64,000 bases of DNA from Tribonema minus (taxonomy: Eukaryota > Sar > Xanthophyceae > Tribonematales > Tribonemataceae), in the NCBI GenBank assembly GCA_017506865.1, contig JAFCMP010000412.1, positions 372,001 to 436,000 on the forward strand, written 5' to 3'. Both the position numbers and the translations under genes were made by a program. The notes beneath the pieces were generated by a model that saw only the letters and a list, made by a program, of their open reading frames with translations, did no database searches and had not been told where the DNA came from. Position 1 is the stretch's first letter. Each line of letters begins with the position of its first letter. Positions 1-12,800 of this stretch are shown here, in pieces.

Positions 1-1335
1 CTGAGCCCTTTCTACTGTGTGTATGGCCGCGAGCCGTCCCTGCCATTCGAAACCTTCCCTGATGAAGTGCATGGTGGTGACTTACATTCTGAGATTGAAC
101 GCAAGCGCGTCAACCTCAAAATGGCACAGAAGGTTATGGATGAGGCATATGGCATCAAGGCGCGCAGAGTTGACAAGGCTAATGAAGCGGTCAAGCGCGC
201 AATGAAGGTTAAAGTTGGGGACCTGGTCATGATCAAGCAGAAGCCTGCTAAGGGACGCTCCAGGAAGCTGGACCCTAAATTCATTGGACCATGGGTGGTA
301 GCAGAGGAAACTGGCGGATCTGGGCTGTCATTTTCATGCCGCATGATGGGGCGCCGGGTGCGTCGCACGCGGGCACATGTGACCAACATGAAGCCTTTTC
401 ATTTAAGGCCAAGTGTCATGGAACTTGACAAGCCCTACGCGGTGCTTAATGAGGAAGACATTAAGCAACTGCCCAAAGATGGCTGGCTAGAGAGGCTGGT
501 AGACCGCCGGTACAACCCCAATGGTTCGTGGGACTACCGTTGGCTGCTCAGAGATGGTACGTTGAGCACATGGAAGACAGAGGACGATGCACTCGAGGTT
601 GCCACGCCTTGGACGCTCGATACTTTTCACGCGCTCTACGAGTTGAAGCATGTGAATGACATGCCTGACTACGCCATGAGGATACCACGGGAGGACCGGC
701 GCGTAGCCACGAAAGAGGCTGCGCTGGCCCTATTCCCGAGAGGTACTAAGGTGGTGCGTGAGGAGCGCGGCGCGCTTAAGCAACAAGTCAAGTACCTATG
801 GGGAACCATCACTGGTTACCTCGCACCGTACTGGCGCGTGCGCTATGAAGATGGTGACTGGGAGGACTTCACAAAGCGGCAGTTGCAATGCGCAATTGCG
901 TTGGCTGAAGCCACTCAGCAGCGCGCAAAGGATCTGGGCGTCACGGTTTCTAGCCCCAAGGTGGTGCAGGAAATGTGCCCTGGGATCCCACCAGACTTTG
1001 GTGCGACTTACCATGGTCAGACCGTGAGAGTCAAAAGTGCAACTGGTTGGAGCCGTGCAGTGCTCAAGGAATACTTGCCCCGGGCCGGCAAGTACACATT
1101 TCGCGTGCATTACAACGGGCACCCAGTCACGCGTTTAATCACCGTGCGGCTGAGGCCTGACTACTACAGCACCGCAGTTACAAGCGAGCAGGCTGAGGCA
1201 GACCCTATGTCCAGTTGGAACCTACTGCTGACCACGGTCGCAGAAGAGGTCCCCTTGGGCCAGGAGTCTGGTCAGGGAGGTTCAGGTTCATACAGTGGCG
1301 ATGACATGGATTTGAGCGATGGTGATGTGAGGTAG
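1..1335 (+). mobile_element. Ty3/gypsy-type LTR retroelement, C-terminal part of pol (partial at window edge)
   Basis: The frame is open from the window edge to its stop. It starts inside the integrase (PFYCVYGREP, the usual motif before the integrase C-terminus), followed by a basic region and a KLDPKFIGPW motif of the integrase C-terminal SH3-like fold. At about residues 150-200 a chromodomain-like stretch (YRWLLRDGTLSTWK) points to the chromovirus branch. The tail of about 230 residues is unusual: it carries two Tudor/SH3-like segments (YWRVRYEDGDWEDF and a second around nt 1000-1180) and ends in an acidic Gly/Ser-rich tail. Family from motif recognition; the tail folds are inferred. What is visible looks whole and fairly young, but most of the element lies outside the window. 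Confidence 0.85.
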
Positions 1336-1575
1336 CTACACCACGCATGTGCTCAGTGGCTGGCCGGCGCTGTGACATGAAGCTATCCTCGAGCTGTGCA
1401 GCGGCGCCTTAAACGAATATTGCGCTGCACAGTACCTATGTGGATACTCTATACGAGGGTCTGTAAAGGTTGGGTGTGGAGGTGAAGCAAATTGAATTAC
1501 ACATACGCTAACGTAGAACTGTAGCAACGTTGATCCCTGTGGTGCTATGCGTTTCTCTGGGGACAGAGAAATCAT

Positions 1576-1915
1576 GAGAAGGGGGAGTTGACACGGGCAG
1601 CTGTATGTAAAGTAAACTATTTATGTAGCCTTCTGGCTTATGATGTTTCAACTCTATTATATTCGGCCGTTATTAGGGCCCAGGGCAATTGGTTCGAACT
1701 AGGGGAACATTGCAGGAAAACCCCTTAACCGGTGAGACCCTTGAGTCTCCCCAGATGAAGGGTTGTGCTTGCAAGGCCTCGGTTCTTGTCAGTCAGCTTG
1801 GATACCACGGCTCCAGGATAGAGACAACTGAAGCCAACAACCATCAACCATCATGGACCCTTCTAAATCAGCCCAAGCCAACGCTGCCCCATCTACAAGT
1901 AAGACAGGCTTAACA
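1576..1915 (+). mobile_element. Possible polypurine tract, short LTR and primer-binding-like site after the pol frame
   Basis: A purine run (gagaagggggag, ending about 1587) is followed at 1589 by TGACAC, the layout of a polypurine tract followed by an LTR starting with TG. A TATAT box-like stretch lies at about 1657, and a CA end is possible near 1687. Directly after it comes TTGGTTCGAACTAGG, which begins like a tRNA-derived primer-binding site (TGG), then a leader and a short Met-started frame near 1853. If read correctly the LTR is only about 100 bp. No second LTR copy is in the window, so the borders are unverified. Confidence 0.35.
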
Positions 1916-2224
1916 TAACAAATATAACCCCAACCTTGTTTCAGTGGCATGAAAAACAAAAGCCATCATCGCTTCCGCGCATGTCCGCACTACCATGACT
2001 TGCAGCGCCCCCCTTGGCACCATCATCACAGTCATCATTGGCACCCTCGATGAGTTTGTAGCTGACGAGGGGGGTGTTTGAGCAGAGTTGCCAGTGCTAA
2101 TATGACATCGTCACTGAAAAAATACATGCAAATTAAAGCTTTCATGGTCAGTTTTGTTTCAAGTGTCATGCCCTGCATCTTTGCTAGTTTTTGCTCAGCA
2201 GCCCCTGATTAGGCCTAATGAAAT

Positions 2225-2260
2225 GACCCCTAATTAGGTGCTTAGGGCTAATTAGGGGTC
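2225..2260. repeat. Perfect 13-bp inverted repeat with 10-nt loop
   Basis: GACCCCTAATTAG at 2225-2237 is repeated in exact reverse complement at 2248-2260. A related CCTGATTAGG/CCTAAT sequence lies just before it. It sits beside the left end of the 2300-2657 repeat unit. A function is not evident; it could be the end of a small transposable element. Confidence 0.6.
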
Positions 2261-2299
2261 AGCAACCCCGCTAGGCCCTAGCGTGCCAACCCTGCCACG

Positions 2300-2657
2300 G
2301 TGCGCCAGGTAGTCATCAGCTGAGAACTGCGCTGCTGCCGCACCCGAAGGGGCACTCATTGTGCCCAAAGCAAAGCGCCCTGGTGGCAAAGGACACGTGA
2401 TACACCAGCAGAGCGATGAGGGAACGGCGTGATGCCTACGGAGCATGCTTGGAACCTGCATCGATGCGCTGCCACTCGCTGCAGCTCCAGGTGAGGCGCC
2501 ATGCACGTGCACCCTCAACACGCTGGTTGCGCCAACTGTCATGCTGCCGCTTGCACGCTCTAGCAGTGTGCTCACGGTCGGGCAACGCAGTGCAGCCAGT
2601 CAAACTTGCAGCAGTACATTTTCTGCCGCCTGAACAGCACCGCAAGTGCTTGTGCAG
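2300..2657 (+). repeat. Long inverted duplication, left copy
   Basis: This 358-bp segment recurs in reverse complement at 8995-9354 with only scattered substitutions and small indels. The two copies are 6.3 kb apart. Both contain long open frames in several phases that mirror each other, but no recognised protein. The boundaries are sharp: sequence outside the unit does not match. It could be a non-autonomous mobile element present twice, or a local inverted duplication. Confidence 0.85.
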
Positions 2658-5600
2658 GTCATGCTAAAAAGTTCCGTGATCGGGTATACACAACACAGTT
2701 TGGGTTAGCAGATCATGAGATATTATTGTGAGTGTGCAATGCATTACTTGTGGGCGAGTCTTGCATGCATTTTTGTCAGGGCTCTGTAGAGAATGGTAGC
2801 CTGGTCAATGACGAAGCAGATGTTAGAGCACTCAGTGCATTCGCCGGGTTAAAGCAGAGCATATTGCAGCAAGGTGAAGGCCGATTGCTAAGGGGCATAT
2901 GTGCTTGAGGCATACTGCATGGTCATGTACTGGTTTTGGATTCTGCATCTCTGAGTGAACACGCTGTGCAATCTGGCTTGGAGTAGTCACCTAATACAGT
3001 AAGCTCTGGATGCTACAAATGACTGTGCTATGGGAACATCTACTACGGGTCTGTTGCACTCCATTTGCGAATAAATCATGTATTCATGTAATGCATATGT
3101 TCTTTGCAGCACGCATTGTGATGCCGCTGCCACATGGTCTGTGAGCTCACGTTTTGGAATCAGCAGCATACATGATAACCCATCGCCTGTTGGCTTCTGT
3201 GTGTATAGTGTCAGCAAGTGTGACCTCGGCAGGTGTTCACACGTCCACATGTTATCAATAGCCCATCGCCTATTGCCTTTATTGTGTGTGGCGTGTCGGC
3301 AAATGAGATCTCGTCAGGTGTTCATGTACAATGCTGCATGCAGCTTGTGCCATGCGATGTAGTACGCAGCTCGACCTCGCAGCAGTGGCTATTCTGTAAC
3401 ATTTACACATCAATCTTTTCAAATTTTCCGCTCATTGTTCTCTGTTTTGGTAATGCCTTCGCAGGATTGCAAGTAGGGCTTGCTTTGTAAGGCGAGCCAC
3501 TGAATGCAAATGTTGACATCAATGGCCAGAGCAGGTGAGGTAGCACGTGAATACAGACTGTGGTGTTTGATCTCAGTCAGCGCTTCTGTGGCTGATAGAC
3601 CACTCTTTCGCTCCACAGCGCCTACGTGCATGTTCTGAATGATGCTCCACTTTTCTTTTTGGGTGCAGCATATGAGTGCTCTGTAGCTGTGACCAGTCTC
3701 TTGCGTGTAAGCATGTGAGCATTATATGCTTCTACATTACATTACGTAGCTTGAAGTAGTTAATGTGCTCATTTGAAGTAGTAGATGTGCTGCACCTGCA
3801 GTGCTCTCGCTCCTTCCCAGCTCGTAAGCCACACCTGTGCTGGTTTGTCACATCTCTGCTGAGCGTCGCTGTTCATGCGAGTTCTGCAAATTTGTCTTGC
3901 GTATCTGCATGCCCATCATGCCAATTGTTACACCCAGAAGCGCACGGCAACTGGTGCGGTTTACACGCCATTGCAAGTAGAGTGTCATGTGCACCTTGCC
4001 AGGCGGATTTGCATACGGGGACTGCCAAAGAGCGCCGCTGTCACTGTCTGTGCTACAACACCACCTTCACCTTCGGGGTGCTCTCGCTAACCGTGACACT
4101 CAAGCTTCAGCTGCATTGGCAAATGACACCTCGCGCCGCTGCCCACCGGCAGGCCGCCGCAGGAAGAAATGGCGCGCTACCTACGTGCGTTCAGCTCTGG
4201 GATGTGCGCTGTGCACGCTGAGCGATGGAGCCAAGGCGCGTGCAAGCGCGCCGTAAGCGCTTGCGCTTCCGTGGCGAGGCAACTGATCGCAGTGGCAGGC
4301 GCAGCTTCTTGAGCACGCCTTGGTCAAATTACGGCTGCGTCATGTTGGCGGCATATTGGTGCGTTCTGGCATGGCGTTGGTCATAGAGCATCGCCATTGC
4401 CATGCCTGGATGATAATGGGTAACTATGAACCGCGTCATGCGGCAGTACGCTCAGCGCTGCGTTTCACCTGTGCACCCACACATGTGCAGCAATGCCGGA
4501 CTGCTGTAGCGACCGCGTGTTACTCCACTGGGGACCCTCGCGCACGAGAGCACGTGTGCACCGTCTACACAACGCCTTGCTCGCCAAGTTTGACATCATG
4601 CATACCAGGAATGCGTGCCGTTGGTGCATGTAAACGGTCAGTTGACATTGGACCATGGCAATTTGGTATCAGATACCGAGCTGGGATAGTGGCAATGCCG
4701 TCGTTGAATTTTTATCGACGGCACCGGTGCTGGAGCGCTGCTGCTGCCACTGCTGCTACACGTCAGATGTGCAGCACTAGGCGCAGTTGCGCACCGCCGC
4801 CTCTTGGCCCCCTTGCGCGCACGTAAACACAGCAGCTGGAGCAGCGCTCGATACTAGCTGAAGCAGCCCTGAGAGCACTAAACACGCGCCTGCACGGCTG
4901 CCCCCTGCCCCCTCCCGCTAGCATGTGCGCCTTGTCCACCGCTTAGATACTCTGACTTGTGACGTCAGCGTGCACTGCCGCTGCTCCGTTGCGGCTCGCC
5001 ACGGGGGTCGCCGCAGAAGCGCCGCCACAGCTGCAGATTACGGCAGCGCTGACCAGTGCAGCAGCGCTCACCACTGCAGCAGCGCTCACCACTAAAGCAG
5101 CGCTCAACGCTACAGCTGTAGCAGTGCTCAACGCTGCAGCTGCAGCAGCGCTCACCACTGCAGCAGCGTTGAGCGCTGCAGCAGCAGCGCTCGCCACTAG
5201 ATGAAGCAGCGCTGAGCACTGCAGGCGCAGCAGCGCTCAATGCACGCCCGCGTCAGCTGCACGGCCTGCACAGTCCACGGTAAATTTGCAGGTGACCTGT
5301 TGTTGACAATTTCACCCTCACCATAGCCGTCCCCGTACTTGCATACACAGGATCGGACTGACATTTTGGCCTCAACGCATTCGGCGCCGCTTCAAGCAGA
5401 AAGCATTACGCCACTTCAAGCAGGAAGCAGTACGGGCAACGCGCGCTCAATGCCGGCACTGCCATTGCCCGCGTCTCGTCGACGCCCCACTTGATGAGAA
5501 TGAGGTAAGCAATTGCGATGAGCTCATGCCGACCATTTCTCAATGCGCCGTTCAGCATGCACATTGATGTGAATTACGCACACAAACATTGGCAGCAACC

Positions 5601-8600
5601 ATGTGTGAAGCACGTGCAATAGAGATCCGACCTTGACCACTGAGCACGCTCCTTGTGAATGCGTAATGCGCACTCCAGGTTGGCAGTTTGGCACTGCCTG
5701 TGGTGGCGAGCGGTGGGCGATGGCAGGTCGTGGAGTAAGCAATCCTGATAGCAACCTTAGGGCTTGGATGTGCTTGCCAGTTTTTGAGTCATTGCACACG
5801 CTGTATTGTGGTCTGCTCTGATGCTTCATCATACACAATGAAGTGAATGTATGCACACGAGTGCTCCGAAGTCTGACTTTGCTAAAAGCTGAACGTCCTT
5901 TTGAACGCAAGGCTCATAGAGTACGTCCCTGCTGCAGTCGCTGGGGAAATGTCATGTGTCGTGCGCAGATAACTCACTGAGCCTGCTTGCTGTGTGCTTG
6001 CGACAGGGAGTGGTGTTCGTAATAATGGCGGCTGCTGCGGCGCGGCCGGTGCAACATCAATGTATGGCTGACGATAGCAGCAGCGACAGCAGCGCTTGCA
6101 GCGTTGGGGCTGCCGCCACCATGCACAGCGTACGCGTTGGCAGTTGCACAGGCATGGACACCGAATAGACGTAGTGGGCAACAGCTGCGGTGGAGCCGGC
6201 AACAATGACGGACAGCGTTTGAGGCAACCTGGCGACTACAGCGGCCATTGCGCTCAGACAATGCCGCAGTTTGCACACGTGACTCCGCCCCTCTCGTGCG
6301 ATGGCAGTAGCCTGCATCACCTACCTATGTTGCAGATGAACGAAAGTTGACTGGTGCTTTGAGCACTGACATGGCGCAGCAGCCAGCAATAAAAAGTATG
6401 GGACTTGCAACCCCGGTGCAACTGTCAAGTCCTCGCCACCTTGACAAGCGTTGGAATTGATGCAGTGCTGTGACCATTTAGCATTTGGCCCTCGGCAAAT
6501 AGCATGCGACCTACAGTAGCAGTCTATGTCCTGGCCCATTCATCAGACTTTAGGGGACATGGAACACTATGTAGAGAAAGAGGCACGCGGCAGCACATTG
6601 GGCAAGAAACCGCAGCCTGAGCGCTTTGTAAGTAGAATTCGCGCCCTGAGCGAGAATTAATAAAAAGTACAATACATTTCTTGCATTGGCGTTCCAATTC
6701 TGTTTGCATGCAGGTTTTCTCTGGAGTGTTGCGCAGTGCCATCATGTCATATGTGTCATGCATGTTTTAAAATGCTTTGATTTGTGTTCCGACTGCTGCA
6801 CGTGTGATGAGCCAGATGCATGGGTTTTGACAGCAATCATCTCTGAGGTCCGTTGAGCAATCTCAGTGGTGCAGGAGTGAATGTACCACGTCAATCATTC
6901 AGGGCATTTGCACCTGAGCGCTCAGTGGCGCCGTTGGTTGGTGATTTTTGTGTGTTTATTGTGTAATGGATTCCTGCTTGCGGGATGTGTTTATTCATTT
7001 TTTGGTTTGCGGTATGTATTTGCTGACATCATGTCTCGACCATGAAAGCATCAACGTTTCAACAGCAAGCCGCACTGCGCCCGCTTCTTTGTTTTAAAAT
7101 ACTTCATTGATGTCTTCGGTCATCAATTCATCAACGTCAAGCAGGTGGCACTGCGCCCACTTGATAATTCAAATACCTTTTTTAAAAAGTAGCATGTTTG
7201 CAGACACAGGGTATTACACAGACATACCAGCAGCCATGTTTCAGCTCATCTACATTGCTTTGAAGGCAGCAGTACAGACGAGTGAGATGCATGCATCAGA
7301 TAATTGCGGACATTTTGCTGCCTATGTAAGGCACCCATCATAAGCAGTGCACCCTTGCGCCACCAATAAAGCACATCAAGCATCAACGGTGCGACAAACG
7401 TGTAGGAGACAAACATCAAAAGTGTTGCCTTGCGAAGTGGAGAGTCGAGTATTTATTGATTCAATTACCAAGTAGTCACTACGACCAGTGCCACGCGCTG
7501 CCATTTGCGGCTGACAAAGCTGCAGGCGCGCTGCATGAGCTAAGGTGCTCAGACTGCACTGGTCGCACATATGGCAGACATGGAGCAGCTACTGTATGCC
7601 GCATGCGTCTCACAATTCGCACCATCTCAGCGTCCAGATAGCAGTCGAAGCTGCGCTTGCGTATGCGCTCTGCGCAGCGGCACACCTGCTGCTGTGTCCC
7701 CTGTCAGTTGCGCGTCATCGACAAGGCCCTTTGCGCTTGTGAACCAACTGAGCAGCATCTTGCGCCACGCCTGCCACAGCAAAGGCGCTGCTGCTGATCA
7801 GGCCACCTCGTTTGCTGTCACCGCCAGAGCGTTCGCCTTAAGCTGCCTCCAGTGGCCCGCATGCTTCGACACGCAGTGCGCTGGTGCGCCAGACCACCGC
7901 CGGCGCCAAGTGCATGCAGCACGCGCCACTGCTGCCGCCGCAAGGTGATGTGAGCTTCGGTGCTAAGTGCGCCGCTTGCCTTCCTTGCCGACCACACGCG
8001 CTGCTGGTATATGCGCAGTGTGCCGCATGTATACCGATGTCAATGCAGGTGTGCCGCATATGTGCCGTCGTCAGTGCAGGTGCCGCCGTTGTCGTTGCAC
8101 GCAGCATACATGCCGCGCGCAATGCTCGCTGCCCACGCGCTTGTACGCGCCCTTCGCAATGTGGCTATTCTGCTGCTGCTGTCGTGCGCGCCCCCAGCAT
8201 ATACTGCGCTAACCAGCTGTCGGAAACGCAAGACAATAGACGACACGCCTAATGAGCAATGTGAATAGGTGTGTTGAGTGACATGTACGCCACATCACAT
8301 GCATTGCCGTGCCCACAAAAAGTCGGCTTCATGGCGTGGTCAGAGTGGACTGAATGCAGGTGCACAATGACCGCTTCTTTGAAGGTAAGGATTGGTACAC
8401 ACGAAAAACTGGTACGGCTGCAAGCTGAGGGCGCCACGTGTGCATGAATGCACTATGAGTGCACAAGGGAAGAAACTGGTGGCAAGATACACACGTGCCA
8501 CATGTACAAGTGGCTGTGAACAAAGTACACGAGTGATGTGGGCGGGCAGTTGGTCATAATTGATGCATTGCGCGGCACAAGCGACCTATGCAACGCCTAG

Positions 8601-8994
8601 CCTACCTTCACAGCAAGAGTCGAGCAGGTGCCCTGCCTTTCCTATGCACCAATATCATTAGTTCCAAGCAAATCAGCAACGCGCACTCACCTTTCTTTGC
8701 CAATAAAAAAGACTATGAAGCCACATGATGTTTCCAAGCGCCATCATGCTGCGCTTGCAAGGTTCTGCAGCAAATTTTCATCCATCATGGGCAAAAACCT
8801 TCCCTTTCGTCAGCTACGAAGCCCATTCAATCTCAGCTCCACCGACCTGCAAGCAGCAGAAAAGCAACAGGCATCAGATAGCGGCTGCAGCCGAAGCAGA
8901 AAGAGTGTCCTGAGGGCACAAGCATCAGCAATACATGTATATACATGTACACAGAGGCCAAGACGTTTGTGTTTGCTTGAATGTGTCGAGGCAG
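2658..8994. other. Gene-free stretch between the inverted repeat copies
   Basis: I see no supported gene here. Open frames are short and lack family motifs or a consistent splice pattern. The stretch alternates between AT-richer blocks (about 2.7-3.7 kb and 6.4-7.4 kb) and GC-richer blocks (about 4.0-5.3 kb and 7.6-8.2 kb). The GC-richer blocks hold CAG/CTG-rich imperfect repeats, the clearest at 5050-5240. Confidence 0.6.
5050..5240. repeat. Imperfect minisatellite of CAG-rich 15-24-bp units
   Basis: Units of the type GCAGCAGCGCTCACCACT follow each other about nine times with small changes. Both strands stay open and read as Ala/Thr- or Ser/Cys-rich peptides, which is a by-product of the repeat. 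A weaker block at 4730-4860 has the same flavour. Confidence 0.75.
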
Positions 8995-9354
8995 CTGCAC
9001 AAGCACTTGCGGTGCTGTTCAGGCGGCAGAAAATGTACTGCTGCAAGTTTGACTGGCTGCACTGCGTTGCCCGACCGTGAGCACACCGCTACAGCGTGCA
9101 AGCGGCAGCACAGTTGGCGCAACCAGCGTGTTGAGGGTGCACGTGCATGGCGCCTCACCTGGAGCTGCAGCGAGTGGCAGCGCATCGATGCAGGTTCCAA
9201 GCATGCTCCGTAGGCATCACGCCGTTCCCCCATCGCTCTGCTGGTGTATCACGTGTCCTTTGCCACCAGGGCGCTTTGCTTTGGGCACAATGAGTGCCCT
9301 TCGGGTGCGGCAGCAGCGCAGTTCTCAGCTGATGACGTGGCCTACCTGGCGCAC
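8995..9354 (-). repeat. Long inverted duplication, right copy
   Basis: Reverse-complement partner of 2300-2657. On the plus strand an open frame runs out of the repeat into unique sequence (about 9244-9456, with the stretch YLAHEIFGPGWRFGTYLAG). It resembles coding sequence more than its surroundings do, but I do not recognise a family. It could be a fragment of a host gene or of a mobile element carried with the repeat. Confidence 0.85.
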
Positions 9355-9853
9355 GAGATATTTGGGCCAGGCTGGCGGTTCGGCACTTACCTAGCAGGAG
9401 CCGGAGACTGTGTACGTGCATTCATGGTTGCGCAGCACAAGAATGGATGGCAGTGAATGTGATACAGCTGCTTTCCTTTCTTGTGACGGCAGCAATTGCA
9501 AAACTTGATGGCACGGTGCCTTGGGGCAGGCAATAGCAGATCCTGACTGCATGACTGCTCTCATCGCCACGTAGGAAGCAGCAGCCTGTCGTTACCCATG
9601 TATATAAGGTTCTATCGAGCCATGCGGACGCGAAAACCAATCACACGTGAGCAACTAGTGGTTGTGCCCCTGGTGGATTGCGTGTGTTCATGTAGTTTTG
9701 ATGAATTTGCCAGTAGGATTTGCCAGTAGCACAGGCCCAAGAAAAGATCAACAAAACTCAACTTCAACTGGAATTTGTGGCGAGTCACTTGCCCTTCCTC
9801 TTAGAAGTTGGAGTCGGAACGTTGTGTGCCCAGAGGAAGCTCACTGCTGCAAG

Positions 9854-12800
9854 ATGGCGGGATCGGAGAATACGGACAAGCATGCCGCTGTGGACGAGGC
9901 AATGCTGAAGCGAATCGTGCAGGGTCTGTTGTCCAGGTACTACCTTGCGTTTCGTCGTGATCGTCAATGAGAGCTCACGAGGTTCCGTGACCTCACGCCC
10001 ATCGTGTTTCCACAGTGAAATGGCATTGCGCTATTTAAAATGTCGACGTTTGCAGCCCGCACTGTAGAATAGCATGTACTCCGCGCAGTCGTGAAAAATG
10101 CTCCGGCTTGACTTGAGATGTATTGGGGGATATTTGAACTAACTGCATTTGGTGACTATTGAACAGCGTCTTGCAATAGATTGAAAGTATTTGTTCTTGA
10201 TGCGGTATTGTGTGACACACAATTGTGCCCTCACTTTACAGAGATGTCTTAGCCAACAGTTCACTTTTAGGCAACTGAGCAAGTAGCGTTGGGGCTGGCT
10301 GTGCTGCTGACCACCTGCATCTTTGCAGTCCTCATCGTTGAGCTAATAACGTAGTGCCGGCTGCCCTCAAGACACTGGTGTCTTTTCGTTTCACCAGCTA
10401 CATGTGCTTGACGGAGCAAACCTGTACGCTGCAAGTGCGCTCTGTCACTGGGTCCTGCACACTCCCCAGGGCCATTGCAATGTACACCTCAGCTCGCGCA
10501 AGAGCTCATCGACGACGCTGTCTGCAAGACAGTATTGTTGCAGCGCACACTGACTGCAATAGCAGGTTGCACTAAGAACTGGTCACCCAGCCTCGCAAAG
10601 ACACATCACGGCGCAGCACACGCCTTCGGAAGCTATTTCCCACGACTGGGTGGGGAGTGTGCTCGCGTGGTCTTGCTAAGGGTTGCATCAGATTCCGCAA
10701 GCACCATTACGCGTAAAATACATCATGCCTGCACCTTACAAACTGCTGCCTTTGAATCTTACACATCTGCCAGTCGTGCACGTATGCGTGGGCCCAGCTG
10801 GAGTCGATAAAACCTTCTGAGACAGGCTGCCACCTCTGAGTTGTTTGTATTCAAAGGCAGCTGCAATGATGTTGTAGTGTCCTGCCACCCCAGAAGGGGG
10901 AAGCTGCCCTGCCGAGTGTGCAAAAGCTATTGAGCTCAGTTGTAAAGCCAGAGTCACCACAATGTTGTCGGTACTGCGCTCAAACTTCAACGGGGAGCTT
11001 CGCCTGAAACAGCGCTCATGCGCCATTCCCTCTGCCCCTGCCTCTGCTTCTTCGCGCGGTGCAAGTCACTCTGGCGTGCAGCAGCAGCAGACCCTGCTGT
11101 CGTAATCTCCAGTCGGGCACGTTGCCAAAAACAGCTTTCATGCGCGTTGCTCATGCGCCTTCGCCTCTTTTGCTGACTCCGGTTCTCCCCCTCGTCACAG
11201 TCACTCCGGCGTGCAGGAACAGACGGTGCTAGAGCACATACACCCTGAGGTCATATTCTACCACTGGGCTGTGCGCACCCGCAACCGCGAGGACTACCTC
11301 AAGTGCTTCCGCCTCTACACGCTGCTCAACGCGTCCAAGCCCGTGTTCAGGGAGATCATCATAGAGGGCGACAAGGCCATGGTGTGGGTCGACCAGCACG
11401 TGCGCTGCAACCTCGTGCCCAGCACGTGGTGGAAGCGCGCGGTCGTGCCGACGCTCGTGATCTTGAAGTTCGTGGAGCTGCCCGGCGGCAGGCTGGTCGT
11501 GAAGGTGAGCGATGGTTGAAATGATGTGGTGCCGCGGCTTATCAGTTGAAGTCTGTGAAGGTGCATCAATGAATTCCTGAGTGCGAGAGTAAGTGTCTAG
11601 CGCGCGATGTGCGGTCGTGCCGACGCTCGTCATGTTGAAGTTCGTGGAGCTGCCCGGCGGCAGGCTGGTCGTGAAGGTGTGTCGTGCCGTGTGGAAACGC
11701 CCATGCATGTGTAGAACTACGTACAACTTATGTCTGCAACTGGAAGTGCTTGAGACGACTGTTCGTTCGCAAGTGTGTTGGAAGCGTGCGGTGGTGCCGA
11801 CGCTCGTCGTATTGAAGTTCGTCGAGCTGCCCGGCGGCAGGCTAGTGGTGAAGGTGCGTCAACGTCCATGAGCCTGATGCATATTATCTGCTTGTGCCTC
11901 GTCAAAATGCCCATACGTGTAAAGAGATAAGTTTGCAGCTGATTAGCTCAGACCACTTGTGTGTGCCTAAGTACGGCATTAGCGGGTGATCGTGCCGACG
12001 CTCGTCATATTGAAGTTCGTGGAACTGCCCGGCGGCAGGCTGGTCGTGAAGGTGAGTGATGGCTGAAATGATGTGGTGCTGCCGCTTATCGGTTGCAGGC
12101 TGTCAAGGCGCATCAATGTTCTTGAGACCATTGTGCGAGAGTGATTGATGTGGAAACGTGCTGCGCGGTCCTGCCGACGCTTCTCAGATTTAAAGTTTGG
12201 AGAGCTGCGAGCTGCGACGGCAGGCAGGCTACTAGTAGTGGTGAAGGTGCGTTAACGGTCCAGACCATAGCGGTAGAGTCCGTGGTAGTTTGAGTATTGT
12301 GATTCAGAAGTTTGCAGAGCCGCCTGGAGACAGTTTGGTGGCGATACGGCCGTAAGTTGATGCACGCACGCAAGTGATGACTGAAACGATATGGTGCCGC
12401 TACCTGGTATATGTTGTACCTTCAAGTACTTCAAACTCAACGTTCACGGATGTACTGCTATGTCCTCATTTGATGACAGTGAGTAGTGATGCTAGAATCA
12501 TGCATAGTCTGGCTGCAGGCGCGCATTGCAGTGGCCTCAGACCCCGCTTTCAGCTCTGCAGAAGTTTGCAACGCTTGCTAGCCTGCTCCATTGAGGCAGC
12601 ACAACAGATGCTGCTGCTTTGAGCAATGAGGTTTCCGCATGTGACAGGGCGTATTTCAAGTCAATGCTGAGCATCCGTTTGCGCACTGACCACACGGCAA
12701 GCTCACCCCCCAAATGTTGCGCTCCCACCTCCCCCCAACCCCCAAACCACCCTGCACCCTCAGGAGCACACCGACCATATCTCGCTGTACAGCTTCATCT

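Noticed and set aside
1686-1705. GGTTCGAACT as part of a tRNA gene
   Set aside because: No matching acceptor, D or anticodon arms are around it; it fits better as a primer-binding-like site of the retroelement.
4943-5240. Ala/Thr- and Ala/Val-rich open frames on both strands
   Set aside because: They are produced by the CAG-rich minisatellite and lack any non-repeat sequence.
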